Shown one piece after another: positions 27,915-37,683 of a stretch of DNA of 64,000 bases. A program made the translations under genes and the position numbers. This stretch comes from Verrucomicrobiota bacterium. GTDB lineage: Bacteria > Verrucomicrobiota > Verrucomicrobiia > Methylacidiphilales > JBCCWR01. Within the stretch, counting starts at the first letter, position 1. Each line of letters begins with the position of its first letter. The notes beneath the pieces were generated by a model, which searched no databases, was not told where the DNA came from, and worked only from the letters and a program-made list of their open reading frames with translations. The DNA is taken from contig JBCCXA010000004.1 in the NCBI GenBank assembly GCA_039192515.1, forward strand, positions 1-64,000. The letters are read 5' to 3'.

Positions 27915-28937
27915 ATGGAACCAAATCCAGCAGATCATCAAGTTGCGCTAGAGGAATTAAGTTTGGAGGATAGTGCTAAGCATTTTAATGAAACATTCAA
28001 TAATCTAAAGAGCGAGGTTTCCCGCTTTATAGTAGGTCACCAGTCTCTTATCGAAGAAGTTCTTATTGCAGTCGTTTGCGGTGGACATGTTTTATTGGAA
28101 GGCGTCCCTGGGTTGGGGAAAACTGCATTGGTGCATTCTATTGCGCAGGCCATGGATCTAAATTTTCAACGTATTCAATTTACACCTGACCTCTTGCCTG
28201 CGGATATTGTCGGAACACAAATTTTAATGGAGCAGGATAGTGGACATAAGGCTTTTACATTTCAGCCTGGGCCAGTTTTTTGTAATGTTCTTTTGGCTGA
28301 TGAAATTAACCGCGCAACACCTAAAACTCAATCGGCACTCTTAGAAACCATGCAGGAGAAGTCGGTTACTGTTGCGGGTGCAACTCATCAGTTGCAACTT
28401 CCATTTTTTACTTTGGCGACTCAAAACCCAATTGAACAGGAAGGTACTTATCCATTGCCTGAAGCTCAACTAGACAGGTTCTTTTTTAAGTTACATGTGG
28501 AGTTGCCAACGCGTGAGGAATTTTCGGAGATACTAGACCGAACATGTGGAACTGTTCAGCCAGAGTTAAAGTCAATCGCAAATGGTGAAGATATTCTCTT
28601 CATGGGTAAAACCTCGAGGCAAGTGCCTATTGATAAAACGGTGCAGGATTATTTAGTGAAAATTGTCCGAGCGACACACCCTGGTGATGACAATGCTTCG
28701 GATGAAGTAACTAAATACGTAAGACATGGAGCTTCACCTAGAGGGGCGCAAGCCATTCTTTCATCTGCAAAAGTTCGAGCTCTGTTGGAAGGGCGTTTTC
28801 ATGTCGCTCGAGAGGATATTGAACGTCTGGCAAAATCAGCCTTAAGGCATCGTATGATTCTTTCGTTCGAAGGGGAGGCGGAAGGTATTTCTACAGATAA
28901 AATTATAGAGTCTGTCATTGCTAAGGTTTCTTCATGA
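27915..28937 (+). CDS. MoxR-family AAA+ ATPase
   Basis: 340 residues. Walker A is EGVPGLGKT at residues 62-70 and Walker B VLLADE at 125-130, followed by INRATPKTQSALLETMQE and the sensor region TQNPIEQEGTYPLPEAQLDR. MoxR ATPases act as chaperones that assemble or activate partner proteins, usually with vWA-domain proteins. The operon has three such partners downstream. Its stop overlaps the DUF58 start by 4 bases. Confidence 0.96.
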   Translation: MEPNPADHQVALEELSLEDSAKHFNETFNNLKSEVSRFIVGHQSLIEEVLIAVVCGGHVLLEGVPGLGKTALVHSIAQAMDLNFQRIQFTPDLLPADIVGTQILMEQDSGHKAFTFQPGPVFCNVLLADEINRATPKTQSALLETMQEKSVTVAGATHQLQLPFFTLATQNPIEQEGTYPLPEAQLDRFFFKLHVELPTREEFSEILDRTCGTVQPELKSIANGEDILFMGKTSRQVPIDKTVQDYLVKIVRATHPGDDNASDEVTKYVRHGASPRGAQAILSSAKVRALLEGRFHVAREDIERLAKSALRHRMILSFEGEAEGISTDKIIESVIAKVSS

Positions 28938-29806
28938 ATGCTTTGTTAACGGACTCGGATTTTATTGGTAAACTTGAATCTCTTTACCTCTTAGCTCGCA
29001 AGGTTTTAGGAGGTTCTCTTCAAGCAGATAGAAAGTCTCGCAAGAAAGGAGCGGGAATTATATTTGCTGATTACTCAGAATATTCACTAGGAGATGATTA
29101 TCGGGCAATTGACTGGCGTATTTATGCAAGGTTCGAAACGTTAATCATAAAGATGTTTGAGTTGGAAGAGGATGCTATTATTTATCTTCTGATTGATTGT
29201 AGTCGTTCTATGGAGTCAAAGTTTTTCTTTGCTAGGCAGCTAGCTGCGGCTTTGGGTTATATAGGTCTGAATTGTCTAGATCGTGTGGCAGTCTATGGGA
29301 TTTCTGAGGGGCTTAAAAATGTTTTTGATCCGTGTAGGGGTAGAGGCAAAGTCTTTTCTTTGTTGAAATCACTGGAAAAGCTTGAAGTTTATGGGAAGGA
29401 TACGGATTTTGAGTCTTCCATTAAAGAGTTCCAGGCCAGGCATAGTAGAAAAGGGGTTGTCATTATCATTTCTGATTTTCTTTATCCTAATGGTTTTGAA
29501 AGAGGCTTGAAGCTTTTACAGTGGAATCGACATGAAATTTTTTGTCTACAAGTTCAAGATCAACAGGACTATGAATGTGATTTAAAGGGGGATGTAGAAT
29601 TAGAATGTATCGAAAGTAGTAATAGAGTCAAGGTGACCGTATCTCCTAAAGAAGCGCAGAAATATAAGGAAGCTGTAAATGAGTGGAATCAGGGGCTCAA
29701 CCGCTTTTGTGCCAGGGGAGGTATAGGTCTTGCGTCAACAAGCCCGGATCATGCTTTTGAAAGTGTGGTAGAAGATATTTTGAGACGTGGGGGATTAGTT
29801 CGATAG
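28934..29806 (+). CDS. DUF58 domain protein (vWA-like MoxR partner)
   Basis: 290 residues. It has the DUF58 core GDDYRAIDWRIYARFETL and a degenerate von Willebrand A motif, D88-C-S90-R-S92, which keeps the DxSxS metal-site pattern. No membrane segment is seen, so it is probably cytoplasmic. The ATG overlaps the MoxR stop. Proteins of this type are the most regular genomic neighbours of MoxR. Confidence 0.95.
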   Translation: MNALLTDSDFIGKLESLYLLARKVLGGSLQADRKSRKKGAGIIFADYSEYSLGDDYRAIDWRIYARFETLIIKMFELEEDAIIYLLIDCSRSMESKFFFARQLAAALGYIGLNCLDRVAVYGISEGLKNVFDPCRGRGKVFSLLKSLEKLEVYGKDTDFESSIKEFQARHSRKGVVIIISDFLYPNGFERGLKLLQWNRHEIFCLQVQDQQDYECDLKGDVELECIESSNRVKVTVSPKEAQKYKEAVNEWNQGLNRFCARGGIGLASTSPDHAFESVVEDILRRGGLVR

Positions 29807-31578
29807 TGAATTTTTTAGCCCCCATCTTTTTCTGGAGCTTCCTTGCTTTAATTCCTCTGGTGGGAATTTATTTCTTAAAGGTTAAGCCTACTCGCAAAAA
29901 GACTACGGCGCTTTTCCTATGGCAGAAAATTTTTTTTGAAAAACAGACCAATTCATTGTTTCAGAGGCTACGAAATTTGTGGTCCTTGTTACTGATGGTA
30001 GTTGCTTTTTCTTTGGCTATATTTGCTTTAACTAGACCTGAGTTCAGTTTTGTAGAAAAGAAAGATCTTATTATTCTAATAGATGAATCAGCATCGATGT
30101 CTACCTTAGAGGGAACGTATTCAAGATTAGAGTTAGCCAAGCGTGAGGCTAAGAAAATTGTGAGAGCTGTGGATGGGTCTCAAAAAATTGGCATATTTAG
30201 TATCGCTTCAGAAATAAAGCATAGAACCTACTTAACTTATCATACCAGAGAGCTGGTTGAGGCGATAGACCTAATTGAAGGAACAGATATGCCTTTGGTC
30301 GCTAAATCCCTAGACTCTTTATTCCAATTGAAAGGAGTTAGTGAGGACTATCAAGTGCTTCTTATAAGTGATGGGGCCTCAATCAATGAAGCTTGGGTAA
30401 AGGATGAGAATATTAGTTTAGTGCTTATTGGTGAGTCGCAACAGAATATCGGTCTTATAGCAGCAGATTTTCGATCTGTTCCAGGTCTTGGTAGGCGTGC
30501 AGGTTTTTACTTCCAGATTGCGTCTACTTATCAAGAGAAGACCAGCGTAGACCTTGAACTAAAGCATGAAGACACTGATGTGCTGATAAAAATAATCCCT
30601 TTGGAGATTCGACCTGGTATTAATGAGCCTGAGGTTTATTTCTTGGACAATCCCGCTACGGGAAAGTGGAGTGCTCGTTTAAGAGTGGATGATGCTTTTC
30701 AAAAGGATGATCTTGTTCACTTTGTTTTACCTGAGTTAGAGCCCGTAAAAATTTCAGTTCAAGCTGAAGACCCTTATTTTTATAAACACTCTGTATTTGC
30801 TTTTTCAGGCGAATCAGGATTGCTCGAATTAGTTAATGGAGGCGAGGATCTTGTTGTTTCTCACCGCCGTAGTGTGGATGCTGAGGCGGTGCTCTTTTTT
30901 GAGCCTCTAGGTGAATCTGCTTGGTGGCATTCCTTGGGAAAAGAAATTGATTCAGTTAGCCCACGTGTTGTCATTAAAGATCACCCTGTTATAGAGCATT
31001 TAGAATTAACACAGATGACCTTCTTAGGGGCAAGGGAATTGAATGCTCCAGACGAAGCCATAGTTTTAGTGGAAAATGAGGATGCCATTCCTCTGATTTA
31101 TGAGGTGAGGAAGGGTAATCAAAGAGCAGTTGTTGTGAATATGGATCCGAGTGGAACGGATTTTTACTTTTCGGCATGGTTTCCCATTCTAGTATACAAC
31201 TCTGCGCTGTTTTTAGCGGGTCGTGAGCAAGACTTTAAGGCGACATATCCTACAGGCACCTTTGTTGACTTACCTGGAAAAGAGTCGCAGGAAGAGTTTT
31301 TATTACAACTTCCAACAGGGGAACAGACATCCTTAGTCAACAGAGAATATGGTCCACTAAAAAATTTAGGGTATTATTCAATGAAAAACGATGAAGGTGC
31401 TTGGGAATTTTCCAGCTCTTTACTTTCAGAGGAAGATTCTTTATTGGAAAGCCGTCTTCTCGCAGAGAGGATTGATGTGATTCCACGTGGTCGCTCAATA
31501 GCTTATTTATTAACGATATTAGCCATTATTTTTTTAGTAGCCGAGAGTATTCTTTATGATAGAAGGCTCGTGGGTTAG
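29806..31578 (+). CDS. BatA-like membrane protein with vWA domain
   Basis: 590 residues, GTG start that shares one base with the previous stop. The N-terminal ~80 residues match the BatA type: two membrane helices (about 8-25 and 58-75) around a KPTRKKTTALFLWQ loop. A vWA domain follows with D93-E-S95-A-S97. The C-terminus has a third helix (about 567-583). The middle is periplasmic by topology. The role of this family is inferred to be envelope stress tolerance or protein assembly with MoxR. Confidence 0.93.
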   Translation: MNFLAPIFFWSFLALIPLVGIYFLKVKPTRKKTTALFLWQKIFFEKQTNSLFQRLRNLWSLLLMVVAFSLAIFALTRPEFSFVEKKDLIILIDESASMSTLEGTYSRLELAKREAKKIVRAVDGSQKIGIFSIASEIKHRTYLTYHTRELVEAIDLIEGTDMPLVAKSLDSLFQLKGVSEDYQVLLISDGASINEAWVKDENISLVLIGESQQNIGLIAADFRSVPGLGRRAGFYFQIASTYQEKTSVDLELKHEDTDVLIKIIPLEIRPGINEPEVYFLDNPATGKWSARLRVDDAFQKDDLVHFVLPELEPVKISVQAEDPYFYKHSVFAFSGESGLLELVNGGEDLVVSHRRSVDAEAVLFFEPLGESAWWHSLGKEIDSVSPRVVIKDHPVIEHLELTQMTFLGARELNAPDEAIVLVENEDAIPLIYEVRKGNQRAVVVNMDPSGTDFYFSAWFPILVYNSALFLAGREQDFKATYPTGTFVDLPGKESQEEFLLQLPTGEQTSLVNREYGPLKNLGYYSMKNDEGAWEFSSSLLSEEDSLLESRLLAERIDVIPRGRSIAYLLTILAIIFLVAESILYDRRLVG

Positions 31579-31590
31579 TCAGAGGTAGGT

Positions 31591-34098
31591 ATGGAGTTAA
31601 CTCAGTACCAACCACTGCTCTGGAGCCTGCTACTCATTCCCCTAGCAATCGGTTTTTATTACTCATTAGTAGACCGCCCCTCTAAGCTTAAGAGTTTCTC
31701 TTTGGCTTGCAGGGTTATAGGTATCTTATTTCTACTATTGGCATTATGTGGTCCTTATCTATTCACTGAAAGTAAAGAACTTCATGTGAACTTTCTCCTA
31801 GATGTTTCTGAATCAGTCGATCTTAAAGCAGTTGAAGATGCGATAGAAAGAGTAGAAGACGGGTTAAGTGAACTAGAACTTGGAGATTCCTACGCATTGT
31901 TTGTTTTTGCTAACGGCGTGAAACGTTATGAGATAGCAGAATTTAAGGATGTTTTAGAGACTTGGAAGCAAGGGCAATCAGATGATGAATTTAGATCGGC
32001 TACAAAGTTGGTGGATGGGCTTCTAGCTTCACAAATACAACTGCCAGCAGGTAAAGCTCACAAGATAGTCGTTTTAAGTGATGGTGTCGTAATTCAAGAA
32101 GAGCTACAAGAAGTCCTTTCCAATTTGAAAAATGAAGGGGTCGAAGTACAGCATCACCGTCTATCGCCTATCAGCCAGAAGGAAATAGTGCTTACAGATT
32201 TTAAGGCGAATTCGGATAGAGCGTTCTTAGGTGAAATGGTCCGTATGGATACAACAGTATCGGCGAATTATAGCAGTGAGGTTAAAGTACGTTTGTTTCA
32301 TAAAGGCGTTCTGATTCGTGAACGAATAATGGATGTTCTAGCAAATAGTGAAACGGTCATTTCTTTTGAAGTTAAAATGACAACACCTGGAGCTAGTGTT
32401 TGGAAAGCTGAAGTGGTAGCGGAAGAGGATAATTTTTTAGTTAATAATCAATTGCTTACTACCATCTCTGTGCAAGGTAAGCCACGAGTATTAGTTTTAG
32501 ATAAAGAAAAGGAGGATATGAGACCATTCGCCAGGGTCCTACGTGGCCAGGATTTTGAGGTAGAGCTTCGTGGCTGGAACGGCTTACCTACCACTATGGA
32601 TGAGTTGCTTTCTTTTGATTCTGTCGTGTTAGCTAATTTTCCTGCTACTCAGATGAATGTTAGACAAATGGAATTTATTCGTAGATATGTTACTGAGTTT
32701 GGAGGTTCGTTAGCGATGTTTGGCTCTGAAAACTCTTTTGGTTTAGGAGGTTATTTCCAAACACCCGTTGAAGAAGTATTGCCTTTAGTATCTCGCTATG
32801 AGAAGGAAAAAGAAAAGTCAACATTGGCCATGGTATTGGTAATTGATAAGTCTGGTTCCATGAAAGGATTGCCTATCGCCTTGGCTAGGCAAGCTGCTAA
32901 AGCAGCCGTCGATGTTCTTAGTAAACATGACCAAATTGCAGTGATAGGGTTTGATAGTTCGCCACTCATTATTTCTGATATGCAGTTGGCTTCAGAATCT
33001 GTAACTATCCACACCGCTATAGATTCCTTATCTTCTGGAGGGGGGACCAATCTATACCCCGCTATGATGATAGGGAAGGAGATGCTTGAGAACACAATCG
33101 CAAAAGTTAAACATATGATTATTTTGACAGATGGTAGAACTCAAGCTTCAGATCACGAGACATTAACTCAGTCTATGGTAGATGTTGGGATTACTGTATC
33201 AGGTGTAGCCTTAGGGGGAGGTGCAGATAGGCAATTGTTATCGCGGATCTCGCAGATTGGAAATGGCAGATACTATGAAACAATGGATCCATCTACTGTT
33301 CCGCAAATTTTTACCAAAGAAACGATGGAAGCCTCTAAATCTGCTATTAAAGAGGACTTGGTACAAGCGGTTCAAGTTGGGGATCATCCTATGTTGTCTG
33401 GTTATAGCGATGCAGATCTACCTTTTGCATTAGGCTATGTGATGACTCAGGCTAAACCAACTGCCCAGGTTCTTTTATCAACCGATAGCGGAGATCCATT
33501 ACTGGCGATCTCTCGTTTTGGTCTAGGGATGGGCCTCGCTTACACCTCTAGTATGAATGAGCAGTGGGGTGAGGAATGGCTAGCTTGGGCTGAATGTGGT
33601 AAATTTTGGGGGCAAGCACTGAGGGCCATTATTCGTCGACTGGATCCACAAGGTTTTGATGTTCAGCAACGCGTTACTGAGGATGCTTGGTCTTTTGATA
33701 TTAAAAGAGAGGAGCCTAATGGATTTCCTCTTTCTAGGGTTGAGTGGAGTGCAGAAATTCTTAATGAGAGTGGCCAAATGAATGAGATGGCGGTTCGTGA
33801 AATAGGCCTAGGACGTTATCAATTGGAAGTCCCCTTATTGGACCAAAAAAAACTTACCTTGCGAATTCATGATCGGGACCACGATAAGCTCCGTATGTTC
33901 CATTACCACAGGCCCTATCCTGCTGAATATCGGCTCTCTACAGAGTTTGATCAATACTTATTTGCGACAGACTTGTATCAGCCAGATAAAATTCGTGAAG
34001 ATCTATCGGTCAAGAAACACAAAAAGCGTATCGATCACTATGCTTACTTTCTAGCGTTGTTCTTTCTATGCCTCGGTATTCTGCTTAGAAGGATCTAG
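31591..34098 (+). CDS. membrane protein with two vWA domains
   Basis: 835 residues. Two N-terminal helices (about 10-27 and 37-57) are followed by a first vWA-like domain with D71-V-S73-E-S75, a central region resembling a glutamine-amidotransferase-like fold (VLVLDKEKEDMRPFARVLRG onward), and a second vWA domain with a full MIDAS pattern, D419-K-S421-G-S423, and ILTDGRT. A C-terminal helix (about 817-835) ends in RRI. This double-vWA arrangement is known from planctomycetal and verrucomicrobial MoxR loci. It is the last gene of the operon; its stop overlaps the convergent FadL gene by 4 bases. Confidence 0.93.
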   Translation: MELTQYQPLLWSLLLIPLAIGFYYSLVDRPSKLKSFSLACRVIGILFLLLALCGPYLFTESKELHVNFLLDVSESVDLKAVEDAIERVEDGLSELELGDSYALFVFANGVKRYEIAEFKDVLETWKQGQSDDEFRSATKLVDGLLASQIQLPAGKAHKIVVLSDGVVIQEELQEVLSNLKNEGVEVQHHRLSPISQKEIVLTDFKANSDRAFLGEMVRMDTTVSANYSSEVKVRLFHKGVLIRERIMDVLANSETVISFEVKMTTPGASVWKAEVVAEEDNFLVNNQLLTTISVQGKPRVLVLDKEKEDMRPFARVLRGQDFEVELRGWNGLPTTMDELLSFDSVVLANFPATQMNVRQMEFIRRYVTEFGGSLAMFGSENSFGLGGYFQTPVEEVLPLVSRYEKEKEKSTLAMVLVIDKSGSMKGLPIALARQAAKAAVDVLSKHDQIAVIGFDSSPLIISDMQLASESVTIHTAIDSLSSGGGTNLYPAMMIGKEMLENTIAKVKHMIILTDGRTQASDHETLTQSMVDVGITVSGVALGGGADRQLLSRISQIGNGRYYETMDPSTVPQIFTKETMEASKSAIKEDLVQAVQVGDHPMLSGYSDADLPFALGYVMTQAKPTAQVLLSTDSGDPLLAISRFGLGMGLAYTSSMNEQWGEEWLAWAECGKFWGQALRAIIRRLDPQGFDVQQRVTEDAWSFDIKREEPNGFPLSRVEWSAEILNESGQMNEMAVREIGLGRYQLEVPLLDQKKLTLRIHDRDHDKLRMFHYHRPYPAEYRLSTEFDQYLFATDLYQPDKIREDLSVKKHKKRIDHYAYFLALFFLCLGILLRRI

Positions 34099-35300
34099 AA
34101 CTTAACCGTTGCCGAGATACTTAATGTATGGAAGGTATATTGGTAATCTCCGTCTGCTGATTCACCGATCGCTGATGGTGTGCTGCCTCGAACTTCTCTC
34201 CAAGGTCCAGTGATGTGTTGATAAGTTACCGAGTAATACCAGTTTTTATATTCGTAGCCAATACCAATGGCTAGTGTATGTAAATCAGTATCAGGCACCT
34301 GAGGAGTAAAGTGAATATCTTCAACGTTATTCTCCGTGTAAAAATATCCTATGTTTAAAGTTATTTTATTATCAAATTTATAGCTGGCACCGATTTTATA
34401 CATAAATCCTGAAGTATATTCTACAGGGATGCCTATGTCGGGTCCTGTTGGATCCAAAATCGTAATATCTTCTAAATAATCCCAATCTGTATATTCCACA
34501 TTAAATTCTATGTTCCATTTTGGTGTAGGGCGATATGAAATTCCAAATGATAAAAAACTCGGATAGTTAAGAGTCCCTTCTGAATCTTGGACATCTTTAA
34601 AAGGCTTTAGCCCAAGATCCCCATCGTAGTCCATACTGGTTTCACTAAAGTAGTTAAAGCCAAAGGACCATTGAGGATGTGGTTGCCACATAAGGCCCGC
34701 AGTAAAACCAAAATCCCAGGCAGTTCCATCGAAACTGAACTCATCTCCGGGTGTCAGTCCAATAGTGCTTTTTATTTGGGTTGCACTGTAGTTGATAGTA
34801 GGTCCTATAGCTATAGAAAGGTTGGGTAGGACCTCCCAAGCGATGACAGGACTGAGTGTGAAATACTGGATACGTGCTTTAGTAATAATACTGGTAAAGC
34901 CTGAATCATTTGGCCAGCTGATACCTAATCCAAAAGGTGAATAAGTACCTACCCCGAAAGCTAATGGCATTTCTGGAGGGTTATAGGTCACATAAAAATG
35001 GGGTATGGCAAATAGTCTGTCCGTGCTATCTGTTTTGTTTCCAGTTACAGAGCGGTGATCTGATTCAAAATACAGATTATAAGAACCAAATTGTAATTGT
35101 TTGTCTTCTATCTGAGTTATACCAGCAGGGTTGTAATAGATAGCTGAGGGATTATCGGCAGTTGCTACAAATGAATTACCTCTTCCAACTGCATCAGCAT
35201 TTTGATTTAAGACCCGAAAGCCAACAGCCTTACATTCCTGAAGAGTTATAAAAGGGCAAAGAGTTAACGTGCATAAAGACATGAAACGTAGAGGCTTCAT
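34095..35300 (-). CDS. FadL/OmpP1-type outer membrane transporter
   Basis: 401 residues from the ATG at 35300, which gives a normal signal peptide (KPLR then a hydrophobic run to about residue 25). An ATG seven codons upstream (35321) is the alternative; neither has a ribosome-binding site. The mature start resembles FadL: GFRVLNQNADAVGRGNSF followed by ADNPSAIYYNPAGIT. The C-terminus ends in an aromatic beta strand (TLSISATVKF), as in outer-membrane barrels. FadL proteins pass long-chain fatty acids or other hydrophobic compounds; the substrate here is unknown. Confidence 0.93.
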   Translation of the reverse strand: MKPLRFMSLCTLTLCPFITLQECKAVGFRVLNQNADAVGRGNSFVATADNPSAIYYNPAGITQIEDKQLQFGSYNLYFESDHRSVTGNKTDSTDRLFAIPHFYVTYNPPEMPLAFGVGTYSPFGLGISWPNDSGFTSIITKARIQYFTLSPVIAWEVLPNLSIAIGPTINYSATQIKSTIGLTPGDEFSFDGTAWDFGFTAGLMWQPHPQWSFGFNYFSETSMDYDGDLGLKPFKDVQDSEGTLNYPSFLSFGISYRPTPKWNIEFNVEYTDWDYLEDITILDPTGPDIGIPVEYTSGFMYKIGASYKFDNKITLNIGYFYTENNVEDIHFTPQVPDTDLHTLAIGIGYEYKNWYYSVTYQHITGPWREVRGSTPSAIGESADGDYQYTFHTLSISATVKF

Positions 35301-35321
35301 ACAATGTGTTGGCCGAGCCAT

Positions 35322-35937
35322 AATCGGCGAGTTATATTACTTTAAAGTATTCACTGTCAACATTATTCTATTGAAGCAGTGGATTAAGCTATATATGGTA
35401 AAAATCAAAATTCAAATCGTTTGGTTACTTTCTGAAGAAGCTTCTTTTGTTACTGGGCATCCTTTGGCTATTGATGGAGGATTCCTGGCCTTTTAATTGA
35501 TCGTGGGGTAAGTGCGCCAAAGTCATCTATTTCATCGAAGGTGTTAAGTCTAAAATAGGCATTGAGTTACAAGCGAAGTCACTCAATTTGATAGCGTCAA
35601 GCTTCGTGATTGGCTAGGCGTGTATGGCTATCAAACATGGATAAGTCATTCTGCATATTAATTTTGTTTTTTTGGATTGGGCTTAGGTTCTTATTAGATT
35701 CAAGCTGAAACAGAATATGATAGTCTTATTCGAACATGAAAGCTGCCATCAGAATAGACCTATTAAGTAGGTAATAGGGGATAAAATAGGAAAGTATTTA
35801 GAAGGAAAGGCTCATAAATCGAACATTTGATAAGTTACCGATGATTCTTGAGTGTGTTCATGAGTCATAGAATAGAGCAATTTCAGGCCAAGAATCTTTT
35901 GTGGCTTAAAAAAAATTATATGTCATGATACAGCGTA
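35322..35937. other. 616-base gap between fadL-like gene and aroE
   Basis: It contains a short dehydrogenase remnant (35419-35496). It also has an inverted repeat, ATTGAGT (35561-35567) with ACTCAAT (35581-35587). The rest has frequent stops in all frames and looks like decayed sequence. No convincing promoter for aroE. Confidence 0.6.
35419..35496 (+). pseudogene. C-terminal remnant of a short-chain dehydrogenase (SDR)
   Basis: The frame encodes VWLLSEEASFVTGHPLAIDG, then GFLAF and TAA. This is the hallmark C-terminal end of classical SDR enzymes (xxFVTGxxLxIDGG). Nothing upstream in any frame resembles the rest of an SDR (no TGxxxGIG or YxxxK), so only the last ~25 codons survive. A start at 35269 in the same frame only reads through the opposite fadL-like gene. 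Confidence 0.8.
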
Positions 35938-36849
35938 GTGAAACACAGCTATAACTTAGATGAAATAGGTGAGATTCCAGGCGATGTAGATAGGTATGCT
36001 GTGATCGGCGATCCTGTAGATCATTCTTTGTCTCCGGATCTTCATCAAGCAGGCTTCAATGGGATTAATCGGCAAGCCAACTATGTGCGCATACACTTGA
36101 GTCCTGATCAATTGGAGGCTGGTATTCAAAAAATGCGGGAAATGAGATTCAAAGGTTGGAATTGCACTCTACCTCACAAAGCAAAGTTAATGGAGCTAAT
36201 AGATGAATCATCTGAGAATGCTCAATTGATGCGAGCAACGAATACCATCCTTAACGAAAATGGAAAACTCATAGGCTTCAATACAGATGGTGAGGGCTGG
36301 GTTAGAGCGATTAGGGAAGAATTTTTTGTCGATATTCGTGACATGCGTATCATGGTGTTGGGTATAGGAGGAGCGGGGCAAGCTATTGCCACACAGGCGG
36401 CGATAGAGAGTTGTGAGAGATTGGTGTTAGTGAACCGTACGGTAGATAAAGCCCAACGTATTGCTTCGTCTATCGAGCATTATTTTGAGTCGGAGCAGTT
36501 AGTAGGCGCGGAACAAAAGCTAAAGGTCATTCCTTTTGAAGAAGAGCCAGTGAAGGAAGAGCTCAATACCATTGACCTGGTGGTAAACTGTATGTCCCTT
36601 GGACTAAAGTCCTCTGATCCTCCAGTTTTACCTAGTCGAGTCTTGCAGCCGCATTTATTTGTCTACGACACGATTTATAAGCCCTCTAAAACGAAGCTTT
36701 TGCAAGCTGCGGAAAAAGTGGGTGCTAGGTGTGCTAATGGTTTGTCTATGCTCTTACACCAGGGAGCTTTGTCATTTGAGATATGGACAGGCGTTGAAGC
36801 ACCCTTGGCAGAGATGAGGCAAGCCCTTAAAAAGGCGTTAACAGAGTAG
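35938..36849 (+). CDS. aroE: shikimate dehydrogenase
   Basis: 303 residues, GTG start; nearby ATGs at 35920 and 35925 are out of frame or stopped. It reduces 3-dehydroshikimate to shikimate with NADPH. Visible motifs are IGDPVDHSLSPDLHQAGF, the catalytic lysine in NCTLPHKAKLM, the Asp in FNTDGEGW, the nucleotide-binding GIGGAGQAIA with VNRT, and the C-terminal NGLSMLLHQGALSFEIWTG. Slightly longer than E. coli AroE (272). A prepilin peptidase follows by 9 bases. Confidence 0.96.
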   Translation: MKHSYNLDEIGEIPGDVDRYAVIGDPVDHSLSPDLHQAGFNGINRQANYVRIHLSPDQLEAGIQKMREMRFKGWNCTLPHKAKLMELIDESSENAQLMRATNTILNENGKLIGFNTDGEGWVRAIREEFFVDIRDMRIMVLGIGGAGQAIATQAAIESCERLVLVNRTVDKAQRIASSIEHYFESEQLVGAEQKLKVIPFEEEPVKEELNTIDLVVNCMSLGLKSSDPPVLPSRVLQPHLFVYDTIYKPSKTKLLQAAEKVGARCANGLSMLLHQGALSFEIWTGVEAPLAEMRQALKKALTE

Positions 36850-36858
36850 GGAGAGCAA

Positions 36859-37662
36859 TTGCAGCATTATTTACTAGGCTACGTCATGCCTATTTTAGTG
36901 GGTGCCTGTGTTGGTTCTTTCCTAAATGTCTGTATTTATAGATTGCCTGCTGGTAAATCAATAGTTTCCCCGGGCTCCCATTGCATGTCTTGCGGAAAAT
37001 TTTTGCCATGGTTCTTAAACATACCAGTCGTGAGCTGGATTGCTCTGCGTGGAAGGTGTATGTGTAAATTTGTTAAGCTGGATGTCCGGTATCTCATCGT
37101 CGAGATTTTGACAGCAATTGTTTTTGTAACACTTTGGCATTTGTATGCCCCTGCTCAAGCAATTGTTTATGCTGTATTTGCTAGTGGATTGATTGTAGCG
37201 ACCTTTGTCGATATTGACCATTTTATTATTCCCGATGAGGTGTCCATTGGGGGGTGTGTTGCAGGTATGATCTTTAGTTTTGCCTTTCCTGTACTTCAAG
37301 GTGTGGAATCGCACTGGGGCGCTCTTCGATCCAGCGTATGGGGCTGGTTTATAGGAGGAGGTATGTTGTTAGCGATTGCTATAGGTGGGGCGATTATATT
37401 GCGTAAAGAGGCAATGGGGATGGGGGATATTAAACTTATGGCTGCTTTTGGCGCTTTCCTGGGTTGGGAAGCACCTATTTTCATTATAGCTGTTTCCTCT
37501 GTGATGGGTTCAGTCTATGGCATTACCTTGCTTTTACTAAAGGGGAAAATGTTCGGTGTACCTATGCCATTTGGTCCCTTTTTGTGTTTGGCAGCTTTGA
37601 TATGGATTTATGGTGGTAACCAATGGATGGATGCCTACTTGCAAGGAGCAGGCCTGAGGTAA
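36859..37662 (+). CDS. pilD: prepilin peptidase (type IV leader peptidase / methylase)
   Basis: 267 residues with a TTG start, preceded by GGGAGAG; the ATG at 36886 is an alternative. It cleaves and N-methylates type IV pilins and type II secretion pseudopilins. Zinc-type cysteines CMSC and CMC frame the N-terminal methylase domain, and the two catalytic aspartates lie in FVDIDHFIIPDEV and GMGDIKLMAAFGAFLGW. At least six membrane helices are seen. Its likely substrates belong with the GspE/PilB and PilC genes at 43-48 kb. Confidence 0.94.
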   Translation: MQHYLLGYVMPILVGACVGSFLNVCIYRLPAGKSIVSPGSHCMSCGKFLPWFLNIPVVSWIALRGRCMCKFVKLDVRYLIVEILTAIVFVTLWHLYAPAQAIVYAVFASGLIVATFVDIDHFIIPDEVSIGGCVAGMIFSFAFPVLQGVESHWGALRSSVWGWFIGGGMLLAIAIGGAIILRKEAMGMGDIKLMAAFGAFLGWEAPIFIIAVSSVMGSVYGITLLLLKGKMFGVPMPFGPFLCLAALIWIYGGNQWMDAYLQGAGLR

Positions 37663-37683
37663 TGTGCTCGTCCTTTTGATCCC

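Noticed and set aside
27915..34098. Magnesium chelatase or gas-vesicle operon
   Set aside because: The ATPase has MoxR rather than ChlI or GvpN context, with DUF58 and BatA-type partners and no chelatase subunit.
35269..35496. 75-codon gene carrying the SDR end
   Set aside because: Its first half is antisense to the FadL-like gene and only the last ~25 codons resemble a family; called a remnant instead.
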